From Natrinema thermotolerans DSM 11552 (GTDB taxonomy: Archaea > Halobacteriota > Halobacteria > Halobacteriales > Natrialbaceae): DNA of 55,758 nt. The stretch is taken from positions 103,797 to 159,554 of the forward strand of contig AOIR01000058.1 in NCBI GenBank assembly GCA_000337115.1, in the 5' to 3' direction. Positions 7,673 through 16,533 of this stretch are shown one piece after another (within the stretch, counting starts at the first letter, position 1; each line of letters opens with the position of its first letter). The notes beneath the pieces were generated by a model. That model ran no database searches, was not told where the DNA came from, and worked only from the letters and a program-made list of their open reading frames with translations. The position numbers and the translations under genes are program-made.

Positions 7673-9136
7673 TCAGTCGATGACGCCGAACCAGAGGACG
7701 ATCCCGACGACGACGGCCAGCGTCCCCAGTGCCAAACTCGTCAGTTCGACGCTCGCCAGCAGCGCGAGGTTCGAGCCGATCGCGAGCAGCGGCACCCAGG
7801 GCACGCCCGGGACTCGGAACCGCCGCTCCCGGTCGGGTTCCTTCCGGCGGGACCGAATCAACGCGACGTTGACGAACACCAGCCCACCCAAGAGCATGAC
7901 GTCCGCGAAGTGAGCCAGCGACTCGAGGCCGAGCAGGGGGTCGTGGGCACCGCCGCCTCCGACCGGAGACGCGCCGAAGACGACGCCGAACAGCAGGAAG
8001 AAAACGAGGATGAGACAGCCGGTCAGCACCACCGCGACCGTCGGGACGCCGGACTGTGGGTTGATCCGCTGGACCCGCTCCGGAAGGTGATCGCGTCTGG
8101 CCATCGCCAACTTCACTCGAGAGCCGGCCAGCACGGTCGCGTTGGCGGCCGAGATCATCGACAGCAACGCGCCGACGATGAAGACGTAGAAGCCGGCGTC
8201 GCCGAGGTAATACTGGGCCGCCCGCGCCATCGCGACCTCGCCGCGTTCGGCGACGAACCCCGTGGCAGCGCCGGACGACGACAGCCCGGTTCGCTCGGCG
8301 AGAAACGAGAGGAAGCTGCCGTCGTTGATCGCAAGCACCACCACGACGATTACCAGGACATAGAGGACGGTGACGACGGCGATGCTCAGGAAAATCGCCC
8401 GGGGAACGGTCCGCTCGGGCGCTTCGATCTCGCCCTCGCTCGTGGCGATCGCTTCGAACCCGAAGAACGTGATGAACACGAGCGCCGAGGTCAGAGCGAT
8501 GTCGTCGAACTGCGTGGCGTTCGCCGCGAGCGACGACGCAACGACGTCCGCGTCGAACGCGCTGAGACCGCCGACCAGGAACAGCCCGATGAGCGCGATC
8601 TTCAGCCCGGTCACGACGATCTGGAATCGACCCGTCTCCTCGGCACCGGCGAGGTTGACTCCGACGAGAACCGCGAGGACGACGACCCCCGGGATCCAGT
8701 ACGGGAGCGCCTCGGGGAGCGCGATCTCGGGCCGTACGAATCGGGCGAACCAGTTGGCGAAACTCGCGAGGTAGAAGGCCGCGCTCGCGGGGTAGCCCAG
8801 AATCAGTAGCCAGCCGACCACGTACGACCAGTCGGAATCGAACACCTCGGCCACGTAGGCGTAGCCGCCGCCGTCGACCGTGTAGATGGTCGCGAATTCG
8901 GCGTAGGTCAGCGCGGTGAACGACGCCACGATCGCCGCCAGCCCGAACGAGACGATCGCCGCCGCGCCGACGTTTGCGACGGCGAGTCCCGAGAGGACGA
9001 AGATACCGCCGGCGATCATCGTTCCCGTTCCGATCGCCGTGGCTCCGAGAAGGCCGATGTCCCGTTCGAGCGAGTCGGTTTCGTGTGTCCCCATCGGTTC
9101 GGTCTCCGTCTCAGCGCTGTCCACGACCGACACCAC
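7673..9136 (-). CDS. APC-superfamily amino acid permease
   Basis: A 487-residue membrane transporter of the amino acid/polyamine/organocation superfamily with about 12 hydrophobic helices. The first helix carries the hallmark GATAIGTGTMIAGGIFVLSG, the substrate-carboxylate binding loop. Helix 6 includes ITFFGFEAIATSEGEIEAP, also typical. The transported amino acid cannot be deduced. It lies between rpoF (178 bases upstream) and the DUF655 gene (116 bases downstream), two genes that are normally neighbours, so it looks like a lineage-specific insertion. No transposon trace is seen. The first methionine is used; an internal start at residue 15 is possible. Confidence 0.88.
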   Translation of the reverse strand: MVSVVDSAETETEPMGTHETDSLERDIGLLGATAIGTGTMIAGGIFVLSGLAVANVGAAAIVSFGLAAIVASFTALTYAEFATIYTVDGGGYAYVAEVFDSDWSYVVGWLLILGYPASAAFYLASFANWFARFVRPEIALPEALPYWIPGVVVLAVLVGVNLAGAEETGRFQIVVTGLKIALIGLFLVGGLSAFDADVVASSLAANATQFDDIALTSALVFITFFGFEAIATSEGEIEAPERTVPRAIFLSIAVVTVLYVLVIVVVVLAINDGSFLSFLAERTGLSSSGAATGFVAERGEVAMARAAQYYLGDAGFYVFIVGALLSMISAANATVLAGSRVKLAMARRDHLPERVQRINPQSGVPTVAVVLTGCLILVFFLLFGVVFGASPVGGGGAHDPLLGLESLAHFADVMLLGGLVFVNVALIRSRRKEPDRERRFRVPGVPWVPLLAIGSNLALLASVELTSLALGTLAVVVGIVLWFGVID

Positions 9137-9314
9137 CTACCCGGATTCCTCGTCCCCCTTTCACCGAAAGGCGACGGGAAATACCAGTCGACGGTAGTTA
9201 CACGAGGATTGAAAACGACGCGGAAACGCGGCCTCGAGCGCTGACGCTAGTCGCGGTCGTCGAACGCCGGTCGTCGCTGGCGGGACCGCTCCGAACGGAA
9301 ACGGCGAACTGCGT

Positions 9315-9671
9315 TCAGGCGTACTGCGCGACGACGTTGAGAATCTCGTCGAGTTCGTCCCCCGACAGCGAGTAGCGCTGCTTTGCGTATACCGACCGGA
9401 GTTCGTCCCGGTCGCGCGGCAGGAGGTTGGCGATCTTGTACGCGGTCGGCTCGTCGACCTTCTCCAAGTCCTGCAGGTCATCGACCAGGGCCTGAGCCTC
9501 GTCGGGCTCCAGGACCGCGAACCGGTTTGCGTGTTCGATCGCTCGCGCGAGTTCGTACCGCAGCTCGCGGTCCTCGTCCATCGCGCGTTCGGCTTCGATG
9601 TCGGCGAGCAGCTCCTTCGTCTCCGAGACCGTCAGGAACTCCTCGTCGACGATCTCTTTGAAGATCGTCAT
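9315..9671 (-). CDS. rpo4: DNA-directed RNA polymerase subunit Rpo4 (F)
   Basis: A 118-residue Rpo4/RpoF, which pairs with Rpo7 to form the stalk of archaeal RNA polymerase and helps promoter opening and RNA binding. The N-terminal IVDEEFLTVSETKELLADIE and the HRDC-like C-terminal part (EPTAYKIANLLPRDRDELRS) are characteristic. Its ATG lies five bases after the L21e stop codon, so the two are cotranscribed. The usual downstream neighbour, the DUF655 gene, is displaced by a permease. Confidence 0.93.
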   Translation of the reverse strand: MTIFKEIVDEEFLTVSETKELLADIEAERAMDEDRELRYELARAIEHANRFAVLEPDEAQALVDDLQDLEKVDEPTAYKIANLLPRDRDELRSVYAKQRYSLSGDELDEILNVVAQYA

Positions 9672-9676
9672 CCTGC

Positions 9677-9985
9677 TTAGATCCGGCTCTTTTCCTGGTT
9701 CTGTGCGCGCATGTGGGCCGCGGCGACGAGCAGGGTCTTGTCCTTGCCGCCGTCGTTGATCGCGACCTTGAAGACGCTACCCTGTTTGCCGACGACTTCG
9801 CCGGTGCGACCGTCGAATCGTGGGTGGAAGCGACCGTCGGCGACGCTTGGGTCGATCTTCAGGTGGACTTTCTCACCCTCCTCGTACTCCTGAATCGCGC
9901 GCTGTGGCGGCGACGTGCCGCGGTCTCGAGGATCGTTCGCGAGCTTTTTCCGGGTTCCCTGACGGGGGCCATTAGATTTCGGCAT
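9677..9985 (-). CDS. rpl21e: Ribosomal protein L21e
   Basis: A 102-residue large-subunit protein eL21 with the typical start [18 protein letters not shown]. An SH3-like barrel core follows ([23 protein letters not shown]). The length matches archaeal L21e. The ATG at 9985 was chosen because the homologous region begins there and a TATA-like box lies about 33 bases upstream. It is the first gene of the short rpl21e-rpo4 operon and is transcribed away from rsmA. Confidence 0.95.
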   Translation of the reverse strand: MPKSNGPRQGTRKKLANDPRDRGTSPPQRAIQEYEEGEKVHLKIDPSVADGRFHPRFDGRTGEVVGKQGSVFKVAINDGGKDKTLLVAAAHMRAQNQEKSRI

Positions 9986-10014
9986 AGTCGTACGCCCGCT
10001 TTGTCCGGTGACGG

Positions 10015-10022
10015 TTATAAAA
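10015..10022 (-). promoter_or_regulatory. TATA-like box of rpl21e-rpo4
   Basis: TTTATAAC on the minus strand is centred about 33 bases before the L21e start codon, predicting a leader of about 7 bases. It is one of the best TATA matches in the window, which fits a highly expressed ribosomal gene. Confidence 0.6.
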
Positions 10023-10194
10023 CACACGTATTCCACCCACAGGTTTTCTCGAGCCACGGTCGACGGCGCTGTCCGCGAACCCCGCCCGTTCACGGGCCGA
10101 CAGCCCGTTGCACGTCAAGTGGGGACCGTTTTCCGCACTGCCAATGGGCGTCCGAGACGGTGCGTTTACACCCGGCCCGACCGAAGCGCCGGCA

Positions 10195-11031
10195 ATGAGA
10201 GACCCAGACGGGCTGATCGCCCGAGCGGGCGTGCGGGGCGATCCGGACCGCGATCAACACTTCCTCGTCGACGATCGGGTGCTGGACCGGCTGCCGACCT
10301 ACCTGGAAGCGATCGATGCGGACACGAGTCAGTTACTCGAGATCGGCGGCGGGACGGGGGCGCTGACCGATCGACTGCTCGCGGCCGGCGACGAGGTGAC
10401 CGTCGTCGAGCGCGACCGCGACCTCGCCGAATTCCTGCGCGAGGAGTTCGCCGACGAGATCGCGGCCGGCGAACTGACCGTGATCGAGGGCGACGCCCTC
10501 GAGGTCGACCTCCCCGACTTTACCGCGTCGGTCTCGAACCTCCCCTACGGCGTCTCGAGCGAGATCGCGTTTCGGCTCTTTCCGGAGAAAAAGCCCCTCG
10601 TGTTGATGTTCCAGCAGGAGTTCGCCGAGCGGATGGTCGCCGAGCCCGGAACGTCGGAGTACGGCCGGCTCTCGGTCTCGAGCCAGCACTATGCCGATGT
10701 CGAACTCGTCGAGTCGATCCCCAAAGAGGCGTTCGACCCACAGCCCGCCGTCCAGAGCGCGGTGGTCCGGGCGGTCCCACGCGAGCCCGATTACACGGTC
10801 GCGGACGAGGACTTTTTCCTGCGGTTCGTCAAGGCCGTGTTCACCCAGCGCCGGAAGACGGTCCGCAACGCCATCCGGAACACGGCCCACATCTCCGGAC
10901 TCGGCGAGCCGGACGCGGTCGTCGAGGCGGCCGACGAGGAGCTGCTCCGCAAACGGCCCGACGCGATGGCACCGGCGGAGTTCGCCGCACTGGCCGGGCT
11001 CGCGTGGGACGTCGGCGAACCGGAGACGTAG
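10195..11031 (+). CDS. rsmA: 16S rRNA dimethyladenosine transferase RsmA/KsgA
   Basis: A 278-residue SAM-dependent enzyme that dimethylates two adjacent adenosines in the 3'-terminal helix of 16S rRNA (A1518/A1519 in E. coli numbering) late in small-subunit assembly. The start region contains the family signature DQHFLVDDRVLDRL. SAM-binding GGGTGALT is at residues 51-58, and the catalytic NLPY motif is at 115-118. I chose the ATG at 10195: the upstream in-frame extension is not family-like, and a TATA-like TTTACA is centred about 27 bases before it. It leads a rightward group with mscS and a HemK2-type methyltransferase. Confidence 0.93.
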   Translation: MRDPDGLIARAGVRGDPDRDQHFLVDDRVLDRLPTYLEAIDADTSQLLEIGGGTGALTDRLLAAGDEVTVVERDRDLAEFLREEFADEIAAGELTVIEGDALEVDLPDFTASVSNLPYGVSSEIAFRLFPEKKPLVLMFQQEFAERMVAEPGTSEYGRLSVSSQHYADVELVESIPKEAFDPQPAVQSAVVRAVPREPDYTVADEDFFLRFVKAVFTQRRKTVRNAIRNTAHISGLGEPDAVVEAADEELLRKRPDAMAPAEFAALAGLAWDVGEPET

Positions 11032-11168
11032 TCTGCGAGATCGAGACGTAACGTCGGACGAGGCGGCTCGAGTCGGCCGTTCGGTGGGCCTACAGCGGCC
11101 ACACAACCGGGGCGAAGTAACCAACGAATACTCAAAGCTGCACGGCCGAGAACTCGGGAGACGAACGC

Positions 11169-12308
11169 ATGTCTGTACTGACGCGGCTCGACTGGCTCTC
11201 GGAGGTGTTTCCGACGGTCCCGCTTCGGCTCGCGGTGTCCCTCGTCGCAGTCGGGCTCGTCTTCGCCGTCCTGCTCTCGTACCGGCGGCTACACGGGCAC
11301 GTGGCCGAGCGAACGCGACCGCTATATGCGGACGTCGTCTCGGTGGCAGTACTGATCGGGGCCTGTGCGGTCAGCGCCGGCGTTGTTCTGGGCGTCTGGG
11401 ACCGCACCGACGAGGTCCGCCAGCTCTTCGTGGGGCTCGACCCGGGTGGCGACACCGTTCCGCGGGCGGTCTTTTCGTTCATCCTGCTCGTACTGACCGT
11501 CATCGTCACGCGGTTCGTCCGACGGATCATCGAGGAGGTGATGGACTCGACGGCCGCGGTCACCGAACACCAGCGCCAGATCACCCATCGACTCTCGCAG
11601 GTGATCATCTGGACCGTCGCGCTGGTCGTGATCCTCGGTATCTGGATCGAGGATCTGGGCAGCCTGCTCGTCGGGGCCGGCTTCCTCGGGATCGTGCTGG
11701 GCATGGCGGCCCGCCAGACCCTCGGGACGATGCTGTCGGGGTTCGTCCTGATGTTCGCCCGACCGTTCGAGATCGGCGACTGGATCGAGGTCGAAGGCGA
11801 CGAGGGAATCGTTACCGACATCTCGATCGTCAACACTCGCGTCCGGTCGTTCGACGGCGAGTACATCATGATCCCCAACGACGTCATCGCCTCGAGCATG
11901 GTGACGAACCGCTCGAAGCGGGGCCGCCTGCGGATCGAGGTCGAGGTCGGCGTCGACTACGGGACCGACGTCGACCGGGCCGCGTCGCTCGCCGAGTCGG
12001 CGATCGGGGACGTCGACGAGGTGCTGACCGCGCCGTCGCCGCAGGTGGTCGGGAAGTCCTTCGGCGACTCGGCGGTGATCCTCGGCGTGCGCTTTTGGAT
12101 CGACAAGCCGAGCGCCAGACGCTACTGGGAGGCCCGGACCGCCGCGATCGACGCGGTCAAGCGAGCCTTCGAGGACGAGGGGATCAAGATCCCGTTCCCG
12201 CAGCGGGAACTCTCGGGCCGCGCCGAGACCGGCGGGTTCCGGATCGCCGACGACGCCGACCGTGAACGGAGCGAGGAACACCGTATGCAAACACCGGAGG
12301 AACGATAG
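11169..12308 (+). CDS. mscS: Small-conductance mechanosensitive channel (MscS family)
   Basis: A 379-residue membrane protein that would open under membrane tension during hypo-osmotic shock. Three to four N-terminal hydrophobic helices precede the glycine/alanine-rich pore helix (GAGFLGIVLGMAARQTLG) and the conserved MscS beta domain (FEIGDWIEVEGDEGIVTDIS, then MIPNDVI). The C-terminal tail is charged. The stop codon TAG is followed immediately by the ATG of the methyltransferase gene, with zero spacing, so the two are translationally coupled. Confidence 0.9.
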   Translation: MSVLTRLDWLSEVFPTVPLRLAVSLVAVGLVFAVLLSYRRLHGHVAERTRPLYADVVSVAVLIGACAVSAGVVLGVWDRTDEVRQLFVGLDPGGDTVPRAVFSFILLVLTVIVTRFVRRIIEEVMDSTAAVTEHQRQITHRLSQVIIWTVALVVILGIWIEDLGSLLVGAGFLGIVLGMAARQTLGTMLSGFVLMFARPFEIGDWIEVEGDEGIVTDISIVNTRVRSFDGEYIMIPNDVIASSMVTNRSKRGRLRIEVEVGVDYGTDVDRAASLAESAIGDVDEVLTAPSPQVVGKSFGDSAVILGVRFWIDKPSARRYWEARTAAIDAVKRAFEDEGIKIPFPQRELSGRAETGGFRIADDADRERSEEHRMQTPEER

Positions 12309-12881
12309 ATGGGACTCGAGGAGCAACGCGACGTCGAAACGGACGTCTACCAACCGGCCGAGGACTCGCAACTGCTCGCCGACGCAGTCTGTGAGCGACT
12401 CGAGGGGGCCGAGCGCGTCCTCGAGGTCGGCACCGGCTCGGGCTTCGTCGCCGGGCGGATCGCCGACGAAACCGACGCTCGCGTGATCGCGTCGGACCTG
12501 AACCCCCACGCCGTCCGGCAGGCCCGGGGCGAAGGCGTCGAGGCGGTGCGTGCGGATCTCGTCTCGCCGTTCCGCGACGGCAGTTTCGACGCGGTCGCGT
12601 TCAACCCGCCCTACCTGCCGACCGACCCGGAAAACGAGTGGGATGATTGGATGGAACACGCCCTCTCCGGCGGCGAGGACGGCCGGGCGGTCATCGATCC
12701 GTTCCTCGAGGCGGTCGGGCGGGTCCTCGCGCCCGACGGCAGCGTCTACCTGCTCGTGAGCAGCCTCACTGGGGTCGACGAGGTGGTCGAGGAGGCCGGC
12801 GAACAGGGTTTCAGCGCCGTCGCCGTCGCCGACGAGTCGTTCCCCTTCGAGACGCTGACGGTACTCGAGTTGCTCCGGTAG
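12309..12881 (+). CDS. HemK2/Mtq2-type protein methyltransferase
   Basis: A 190-residue class I SAM methyltransferase with VYQPAEDSQLLADAV at the N-terminus, SAM loop GTGSGFVA at residues 41-48, and the catalytic NPPY motif at 99-102. Archaeal and eukaryotic members methylate a glutamine of release factor 1 (GGQ motif), usually together with a Trm112-like partner. Small size and the lack of an N-terminal PrmC domain favour this over bacterial HemK. It follows mscS with no gap and forms a translation-linked group with rsmA. Confidence 0.85.
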   Translation: MGLEEQRDVETDVYQPAEDSQLLADAVCERLEGAERVLEVGTGSGFVAGRIADETDARVIASDLNPHAVRQARGEGVEAVRADLVSPFRDGSFDAVAFNPPYLPTDPENEWDDWMEHALSGGEDGRAVIDPFLEAVGRVLAPDGSVYLLVSSLTGVDEVVEEAGEQGFSAVAVADESFPFETLTVLELLR

Positions 12882-12933
12882 CGAGACCCGTCATCCGAAG
12901 ATACTTTTCGACAGCCTGTGAAGTCCTCGCTCG

Positions 12934-14145
12934 ATGGTCCCCACGAGACGAGCGTTCTTAGCGGGTGCCGGCGCCGCGAGCGCGGCGCTCGCCGGCTGCT
13001 CGATGCTCTCGAGCATTCGATCCCCCGCGCCCGACGAGCCGCCCCCGTCCGGGATCGACGAACCGATCGAGACGGATCGTCACGTCGCCGGCGCGACCGG
13101 CGACTGGTCGTCGTTCGGCTGTAACGCCGCCAATACCCGCGAAGTCGCCGACGGAAAGGCACCCGTCGACGGCGTCACCGAGCGCTGGCGGGTCGACGTC
13201 GCACAGCTCTCGTATCAGGCACCCGTCGTCGCGGGCGATCGAGTGTACCAGATCGACGGCGGAACGCTTCGGACCCTCGACGCCGCCGACGGCGCGGAGC
13301 TGTGGACGCACTCGGAGGCCGAGACGCCGCCGTTGGTCCGGGACGGCGTCGCCTACGTGTCGACGGGAACCGCGATTTACGCGCTCGAGGCCGGAACCGG
13401 CGATGAGTTGTGGAACCGTACGTTCGAATCGCGCGGGAGCGTGACGACGCCGGCGACCTACGCGGGACGGCAACTGATCTGTGGGGTCGGCGAGGAGGTC
13501 GTCGCGCTCGATCCCGAAGACGGGGCCGTCAGATGGCGTCGAGATGTTTTCGGGCAAGTGCTTAACCACGCGGCGTTTTTCATGGGATACGGAATCGTCG
13601 TCGCCACCGAGGCCGGACTGATCTATCTGCTCCGCGAGGACGGGATCGGCTGGCGGCGGTGGCAACTGCCGGCACGGCCGATGTGTCCGCCGAGCGCCGA
13701 TACGGACTCGATATACGTTAACTGCGAGAACGGGACGACGTACGCGCTGATGGATGACGGGGATTCCGAGCCACGGATCAACTGGACGGCCGACACCGGC
13801 TGGGCCGACCGCGGTCTCGCCGTCGTCGACGGACTCGTACTCGTCGCGAACGGACGGGAACTCTCCGCCATCGACGCCGAATCCGGTGATCGCCACTGGG
13901 AACACGACATCGGCGACTGGCGACACACCGCGCCGGCGTACGGTCGGGACACCGTCTTCGTCGGCGGCGACCGCCTCTACGCGCTGGACCCGACTCCCGG
14001 TGACAGTCCGGACGGCGGCCCCGCGGCCCGGTTCGAGCGCGAGTTCGCGGGCCGCGTAGGTCCGGGGCCGGTCCTCGACGACGGGACGATCTACGTGGTC
14101 GCGGAAGTCGAACCGGAGACGTACGCCCTGCTGGCACTGGAGTGA
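12934..14145 (+). CDS. Tat-exported lipoprotein with PQQ-like beta-propeller
   Basis: A 403-residue extracellular lipoprotein. The N-terminus has a twin-arginine signal (R5-R6, RRAFLAGAGAA) ending in the lipobox LAGC with lipidated C22. The body consists of repeated PQQ-like blades such as RTLDAADGAELWTH, YALEAGTGDELWN and VALDPEDGAVRW, spaced about 40 residues apart and typical of a propeller. Haloarchaea carry many such proteins. Some act as assembly or binding scaffolds, and the ligand is unknown. A TATA-like ATACTTTT lies about 30 bases before the ATG. No enzymatic residues of quinoprotein dehydrogenases are evident. Confidence 0.85.
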   Translation: MVPTRRAFLAGAGAASAALAGCSMLSSIRSPAPDEPPPSGIDEPIETDRHVAGATGDWSSFGCNAANTREVADGKAPVDGVTERWRVDVAQLSYQAPVVAGDRVYQIDGGTLRTLDAADGAELWTHSEAETPPLVRDGVAYVSTGTAIYALEAGTGDELWNRTFESRGSVTTPATYAGRQLICGVGEEVVALDPEDGAVRWRRDVFGQVLNHAAFFMGYGIVVATEAGLIYLLREDGIGWRRWQLPARPMCPPSADTDSIYVNCENGTTYALMDDGDSEPRINWTADTGWADRGLAVVDGLVLVANGRELSAIDAESGDRHWEHDIGDWRHTAPAYGRDTVFVGGDRLYALDPTPGDSPDGGPAARFEREFAGRVGPGPVLDDGTIYVVAEVEPETYALLALE

Positions 14146-14340
14146 CGCCGCGACAGTCCATCGCGGCTCTCGGACTCGAGTCGGCTCACCGATCGGTCGG
14201 GGGCCGTCTCGATCCCGTTTCCGACGGTTATTCCACCGGTAGCCACTGTGTGTCGGGTGTTCACGTCCACCTTGGAGTCCCTCGTGGGGAATCGGTCGAA
14301 ACTCGAAAAAATAACCCCAGTGCATTAGATTGGATGGAAA

Positions 14341-14347
14341 ATATTAA
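14341..14347 (+). promoter_or_regulatory. TATA-like box of the split metE operon
   Basis: ATATTAA in an AT-rich run is centred about 32 bases before the ATG at 14376, predicting a leader of about 6 bases. The 230-base region upstream of it shows no other feature I recognise. Confidence 0.55.
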
Positions 14348-14375
14348 GCGTCGGTATAGCCTAGTCGGGGCTACG

Positions 14376-15380
14376 ATGACTGAGTACGTTTCGACCACGC
14401 CGGGGCTGTATCCGCTCCCGGATTGGGCGAAAGACGATCTCTCGGATCTCAAGGGACACCAGAAACACGACCTCATCAGCGGCGACGAAGGTGAGGAAAT
14501 CACCGCGACCTACGAGGAGGCCCGCGAGGAGGTCGTCGGCGTCCAGACCGAGGCCGGTCTCGATCGGATCGTCGAGGGGCAACTGCGCTGGGACGACATG
14601 CTCGCCCATCCGCTGGCCGTCGCCGATGCCGTCGAGACCCGCGGAATCGTCCGCTACTACGACAACAACAACTTCTACCGGGAGCCGGTCGTCACCGACG
14701 ACCTCGAGCCCACCGGCGACGTCGCCGCGGAACTCGAGGCGGCGACCCAGCTGACGGGCGGCGAGGACCTGCAGGCCGTCCTCCCCGGCCCGTACTCGCT
14801 GTTCGATCTCGCGACCGACGAGCGCTACGGCGACGACGCCGAGTTCCTCGCCGCGATCGCCGACTTCCTCGCGGGCGAGGTCGAGGCCTTCCCCGATGTC
14901 GAGACGCTGTTCTTGCTCGAGCCTTCGCTGGTCGAGTCCGCTCCCGCGGACGGGCTGGACGAACGCGCCAGCGAGGCGATCGATCGAGTCGCGAGCGCGA
15001 CCGACGCCGACGTCGTCGTCCAGCCCTACTGGGGCGCCGTAGAGGAGAAGGTCTACGCGCACCTGCTCGACGCCGATATCGACGCGGTCGGCTTCGACTT
15101 CGTCGCGAACCAGGACGACAACGTCTACAACCTCCAGGAGTACGGCGCGACCGACGACGTCGCGCTCGGGCTCGCCGACGGCCAGAACACGCTCGTCGAG
15201 GACCCGGAAGCGATCCGTGACCGGGTCGAGTGGGTCGAGGGCCAGCTCGGGGTCACCGACTTCGAGACGGTCTACCTGACGACCAATACCGAGACGTTCT
15301 ACCTGCCCTACCGCAAGTACGTGGAGAAACTCGAGGTCCTTGCCGAAGCCGCGGACCTCGCGGAGGTGACCGCAGCATGA
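14376..15380 (+). CDS. MetE-like barrel protein without zinc ligands
   Basis: A 334-residue protein of the cobalamin-independent methionine synthase (UROD/MetE) fold, typical of the first member of the haloarchaeal metE pair. It resembles the (beta/alpha)8 barrel but lacks the zinc ligands. Where active MetE has HxC it reads QPYWG, and where SPDCG is expected it reads TTNTET. It may therefore act as a folate- or substrate-binding partner of the next gene product, like the N-terminal barrel of bacterial MetE (inference). Its TGA overlaps the ATG of that gene in ATGA, giving strong coupling. The ATG at 14376 fits the TATA spacing. Confidence 0.75.
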   Translation: MTEYVSTTPGLYPLPDWAKDDLSDLKGHQKHDLISGDEGEEITATYEEAREEVVGVQTEAGLDRIVEGQLRWDDMLAHPLAVADAVETRGIVRYYDNNNFYREPVVTDDLEPTGDVAAELEAATQLTGGEDLQAVLPGPYSLFDLATDERYGDDAEFLAAIADFLAGEVEAFPDVETLFLLEPSLVESAPADGLDERASEAIDRVASATDADVVVQPYWGAVEEKVYAHLLDADIDAVGFDFVANQDDNVYNLQEYGATDDVALGLADGQNTLVEDPEAIRDRVEWVEGQLGVTDFETVYLTTNTETFYLPYRKYVEKLEVLAEAADLAEVTAA

Positions 15381-16450
15381 CCAACGAGAACAAAGACCAG
15401 TTCCGACCGGCCGATCACGACAACGACCACTTCCTGCTGACGACCGTCGTCGGCTCCTACCCCAAGCCCAAGTGGCTCAACCGCGCGAAGGACCTGTACG
15501 AGGACGAGGACAGCGACTTCGACGAGGACAACTGGCAGGAAGCCAAAGACGACGCCGCCCGCCTGATTACGGCCGAACACGAACGCGCCGGCTTGGACGT
15601 CGTCGTCGACGGCGAAATGCGGCGCAACGAGATGGTCGAGTTCTTCGCCCACCGGATCGAGGGCTACGAGTTCAACGGGCCCGTCAAGGTCTGGGGCCAC
15701 AACTACTTCGACAAGCCAAGCGTCGTCAGCGAGGTCGAGTACGACGACTCCTGGCTCGTCGACGAGTACGAGTTCACCGCCGATGCCACCGATCGACCGG
15801 TCAAGGTCCCGATCACGGGCCCCTACACGCTCGCGAACTGGTCATTTAACGAGGCCTACGAGGACGACGACGAACTCACCCTCGAGCTGGCCGACCTCGT
15901 CAACGAGGAGATCGAGAAGCTCGTCGACGCCGGTGCGCGCTACATCCAGATCGACGAGCCCGCGCTCGCGACGACACCGGACGACCACGCCATCGTCGGC
16001 GAGGCGCTGGAACACATCGTCGCGGACATCCCCGAGGAGGTCCGTATCGGGCTTCACGTCTGTTACGGCGACTACTCCCGGATCTACCCCGAGATCCTCG
16101 AGTTCCCCGTCGACGAGTTCGACCTCGAGCTGGCAAACGGCGACTACGAACAGCTGGACGTCTTCAAGGACCCCGAGTTCTCGAAGGACCTCGCGCTCGG
16201 CGTCACCGACGCCCACGTCGCCGAGGTCGAGTCCGTCGAGCAGATCGAGGAAAACATCAAGAAAGGCCTCGAGGTCGTCCCGCCGGAACAGCTGGTCGTC
16301 TCGCCGGACTGCGGCGTGAAGCTGCTGCCGCGTGACGTCGCCTACGGCAAGATGGCGAACATGGTGCAGGCCGCCCGCAACGTCGAAGAAGACCTCGACG
16401 AGGGCAACATCGATATCGAGCGCGGCGCGCCGACGCCGGCCGACGACTGA
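15377..16450 (+). CDS. metE: Cobalamin-independent methionine synthase, catalytic barrel
   Basis: A 357-residue catalytic MetE protein that transfers a methyl group to homocysteine to make methionine. The N-terminal LLTTVVGSYPKPKWL is typical of the C-terminal barrel of bacterial MetE. Zinc ligands inferred by pattern are H227 and C229 (GLHVCYGD), probably E251, and C312 (SPDCGVKLLP). At this length it corresponds to the archaeal core form. It starts inside the stop codon of the upstream MetE-like gene. The methyl donor in archaea may be a folate or a corrinoid protein and is not shown by the sequence. Confidence 0.88.
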   Translation: MTNENKDQFRPADHDNDHFLLTTVVGSYPKPKWLNRAKDLYEDEDSDFDEDNWQEAKDDAARLITAEHERAGLDVVVDGEMRRNEMVEFFAHRIEGYEFNGPVKVWGHNYFDKPSVVSEVEYDDSWLVDEYEFTADATDRPVKVPITGPYTLANWSFNEAYEDDDELTLELADLVNEEIEKLVDAGARYIQIDEPALATTPDDHAIVGEALEHIVADIPEEVRIGLHVCYGDYSRIYPEILEFPVDEFDLELANGDYEQLDVFKDPEFSKDLALGVTDAHVAEVESVEQIEENIKKGLEVVPPEQLVVSPDCGVKLLPRDVAYGKMANMVQAARNVEEDLDEGNIDIERGAPTPADD

Positions 16451-16533
16451 CAACTCGGCCGAACCGCGCCCCTTCTGTTTCCGCCGTCTCTCGTCCAGTC
16501 GAGGCCACCGGCACGAATCTCCGAGCCCTCCGA

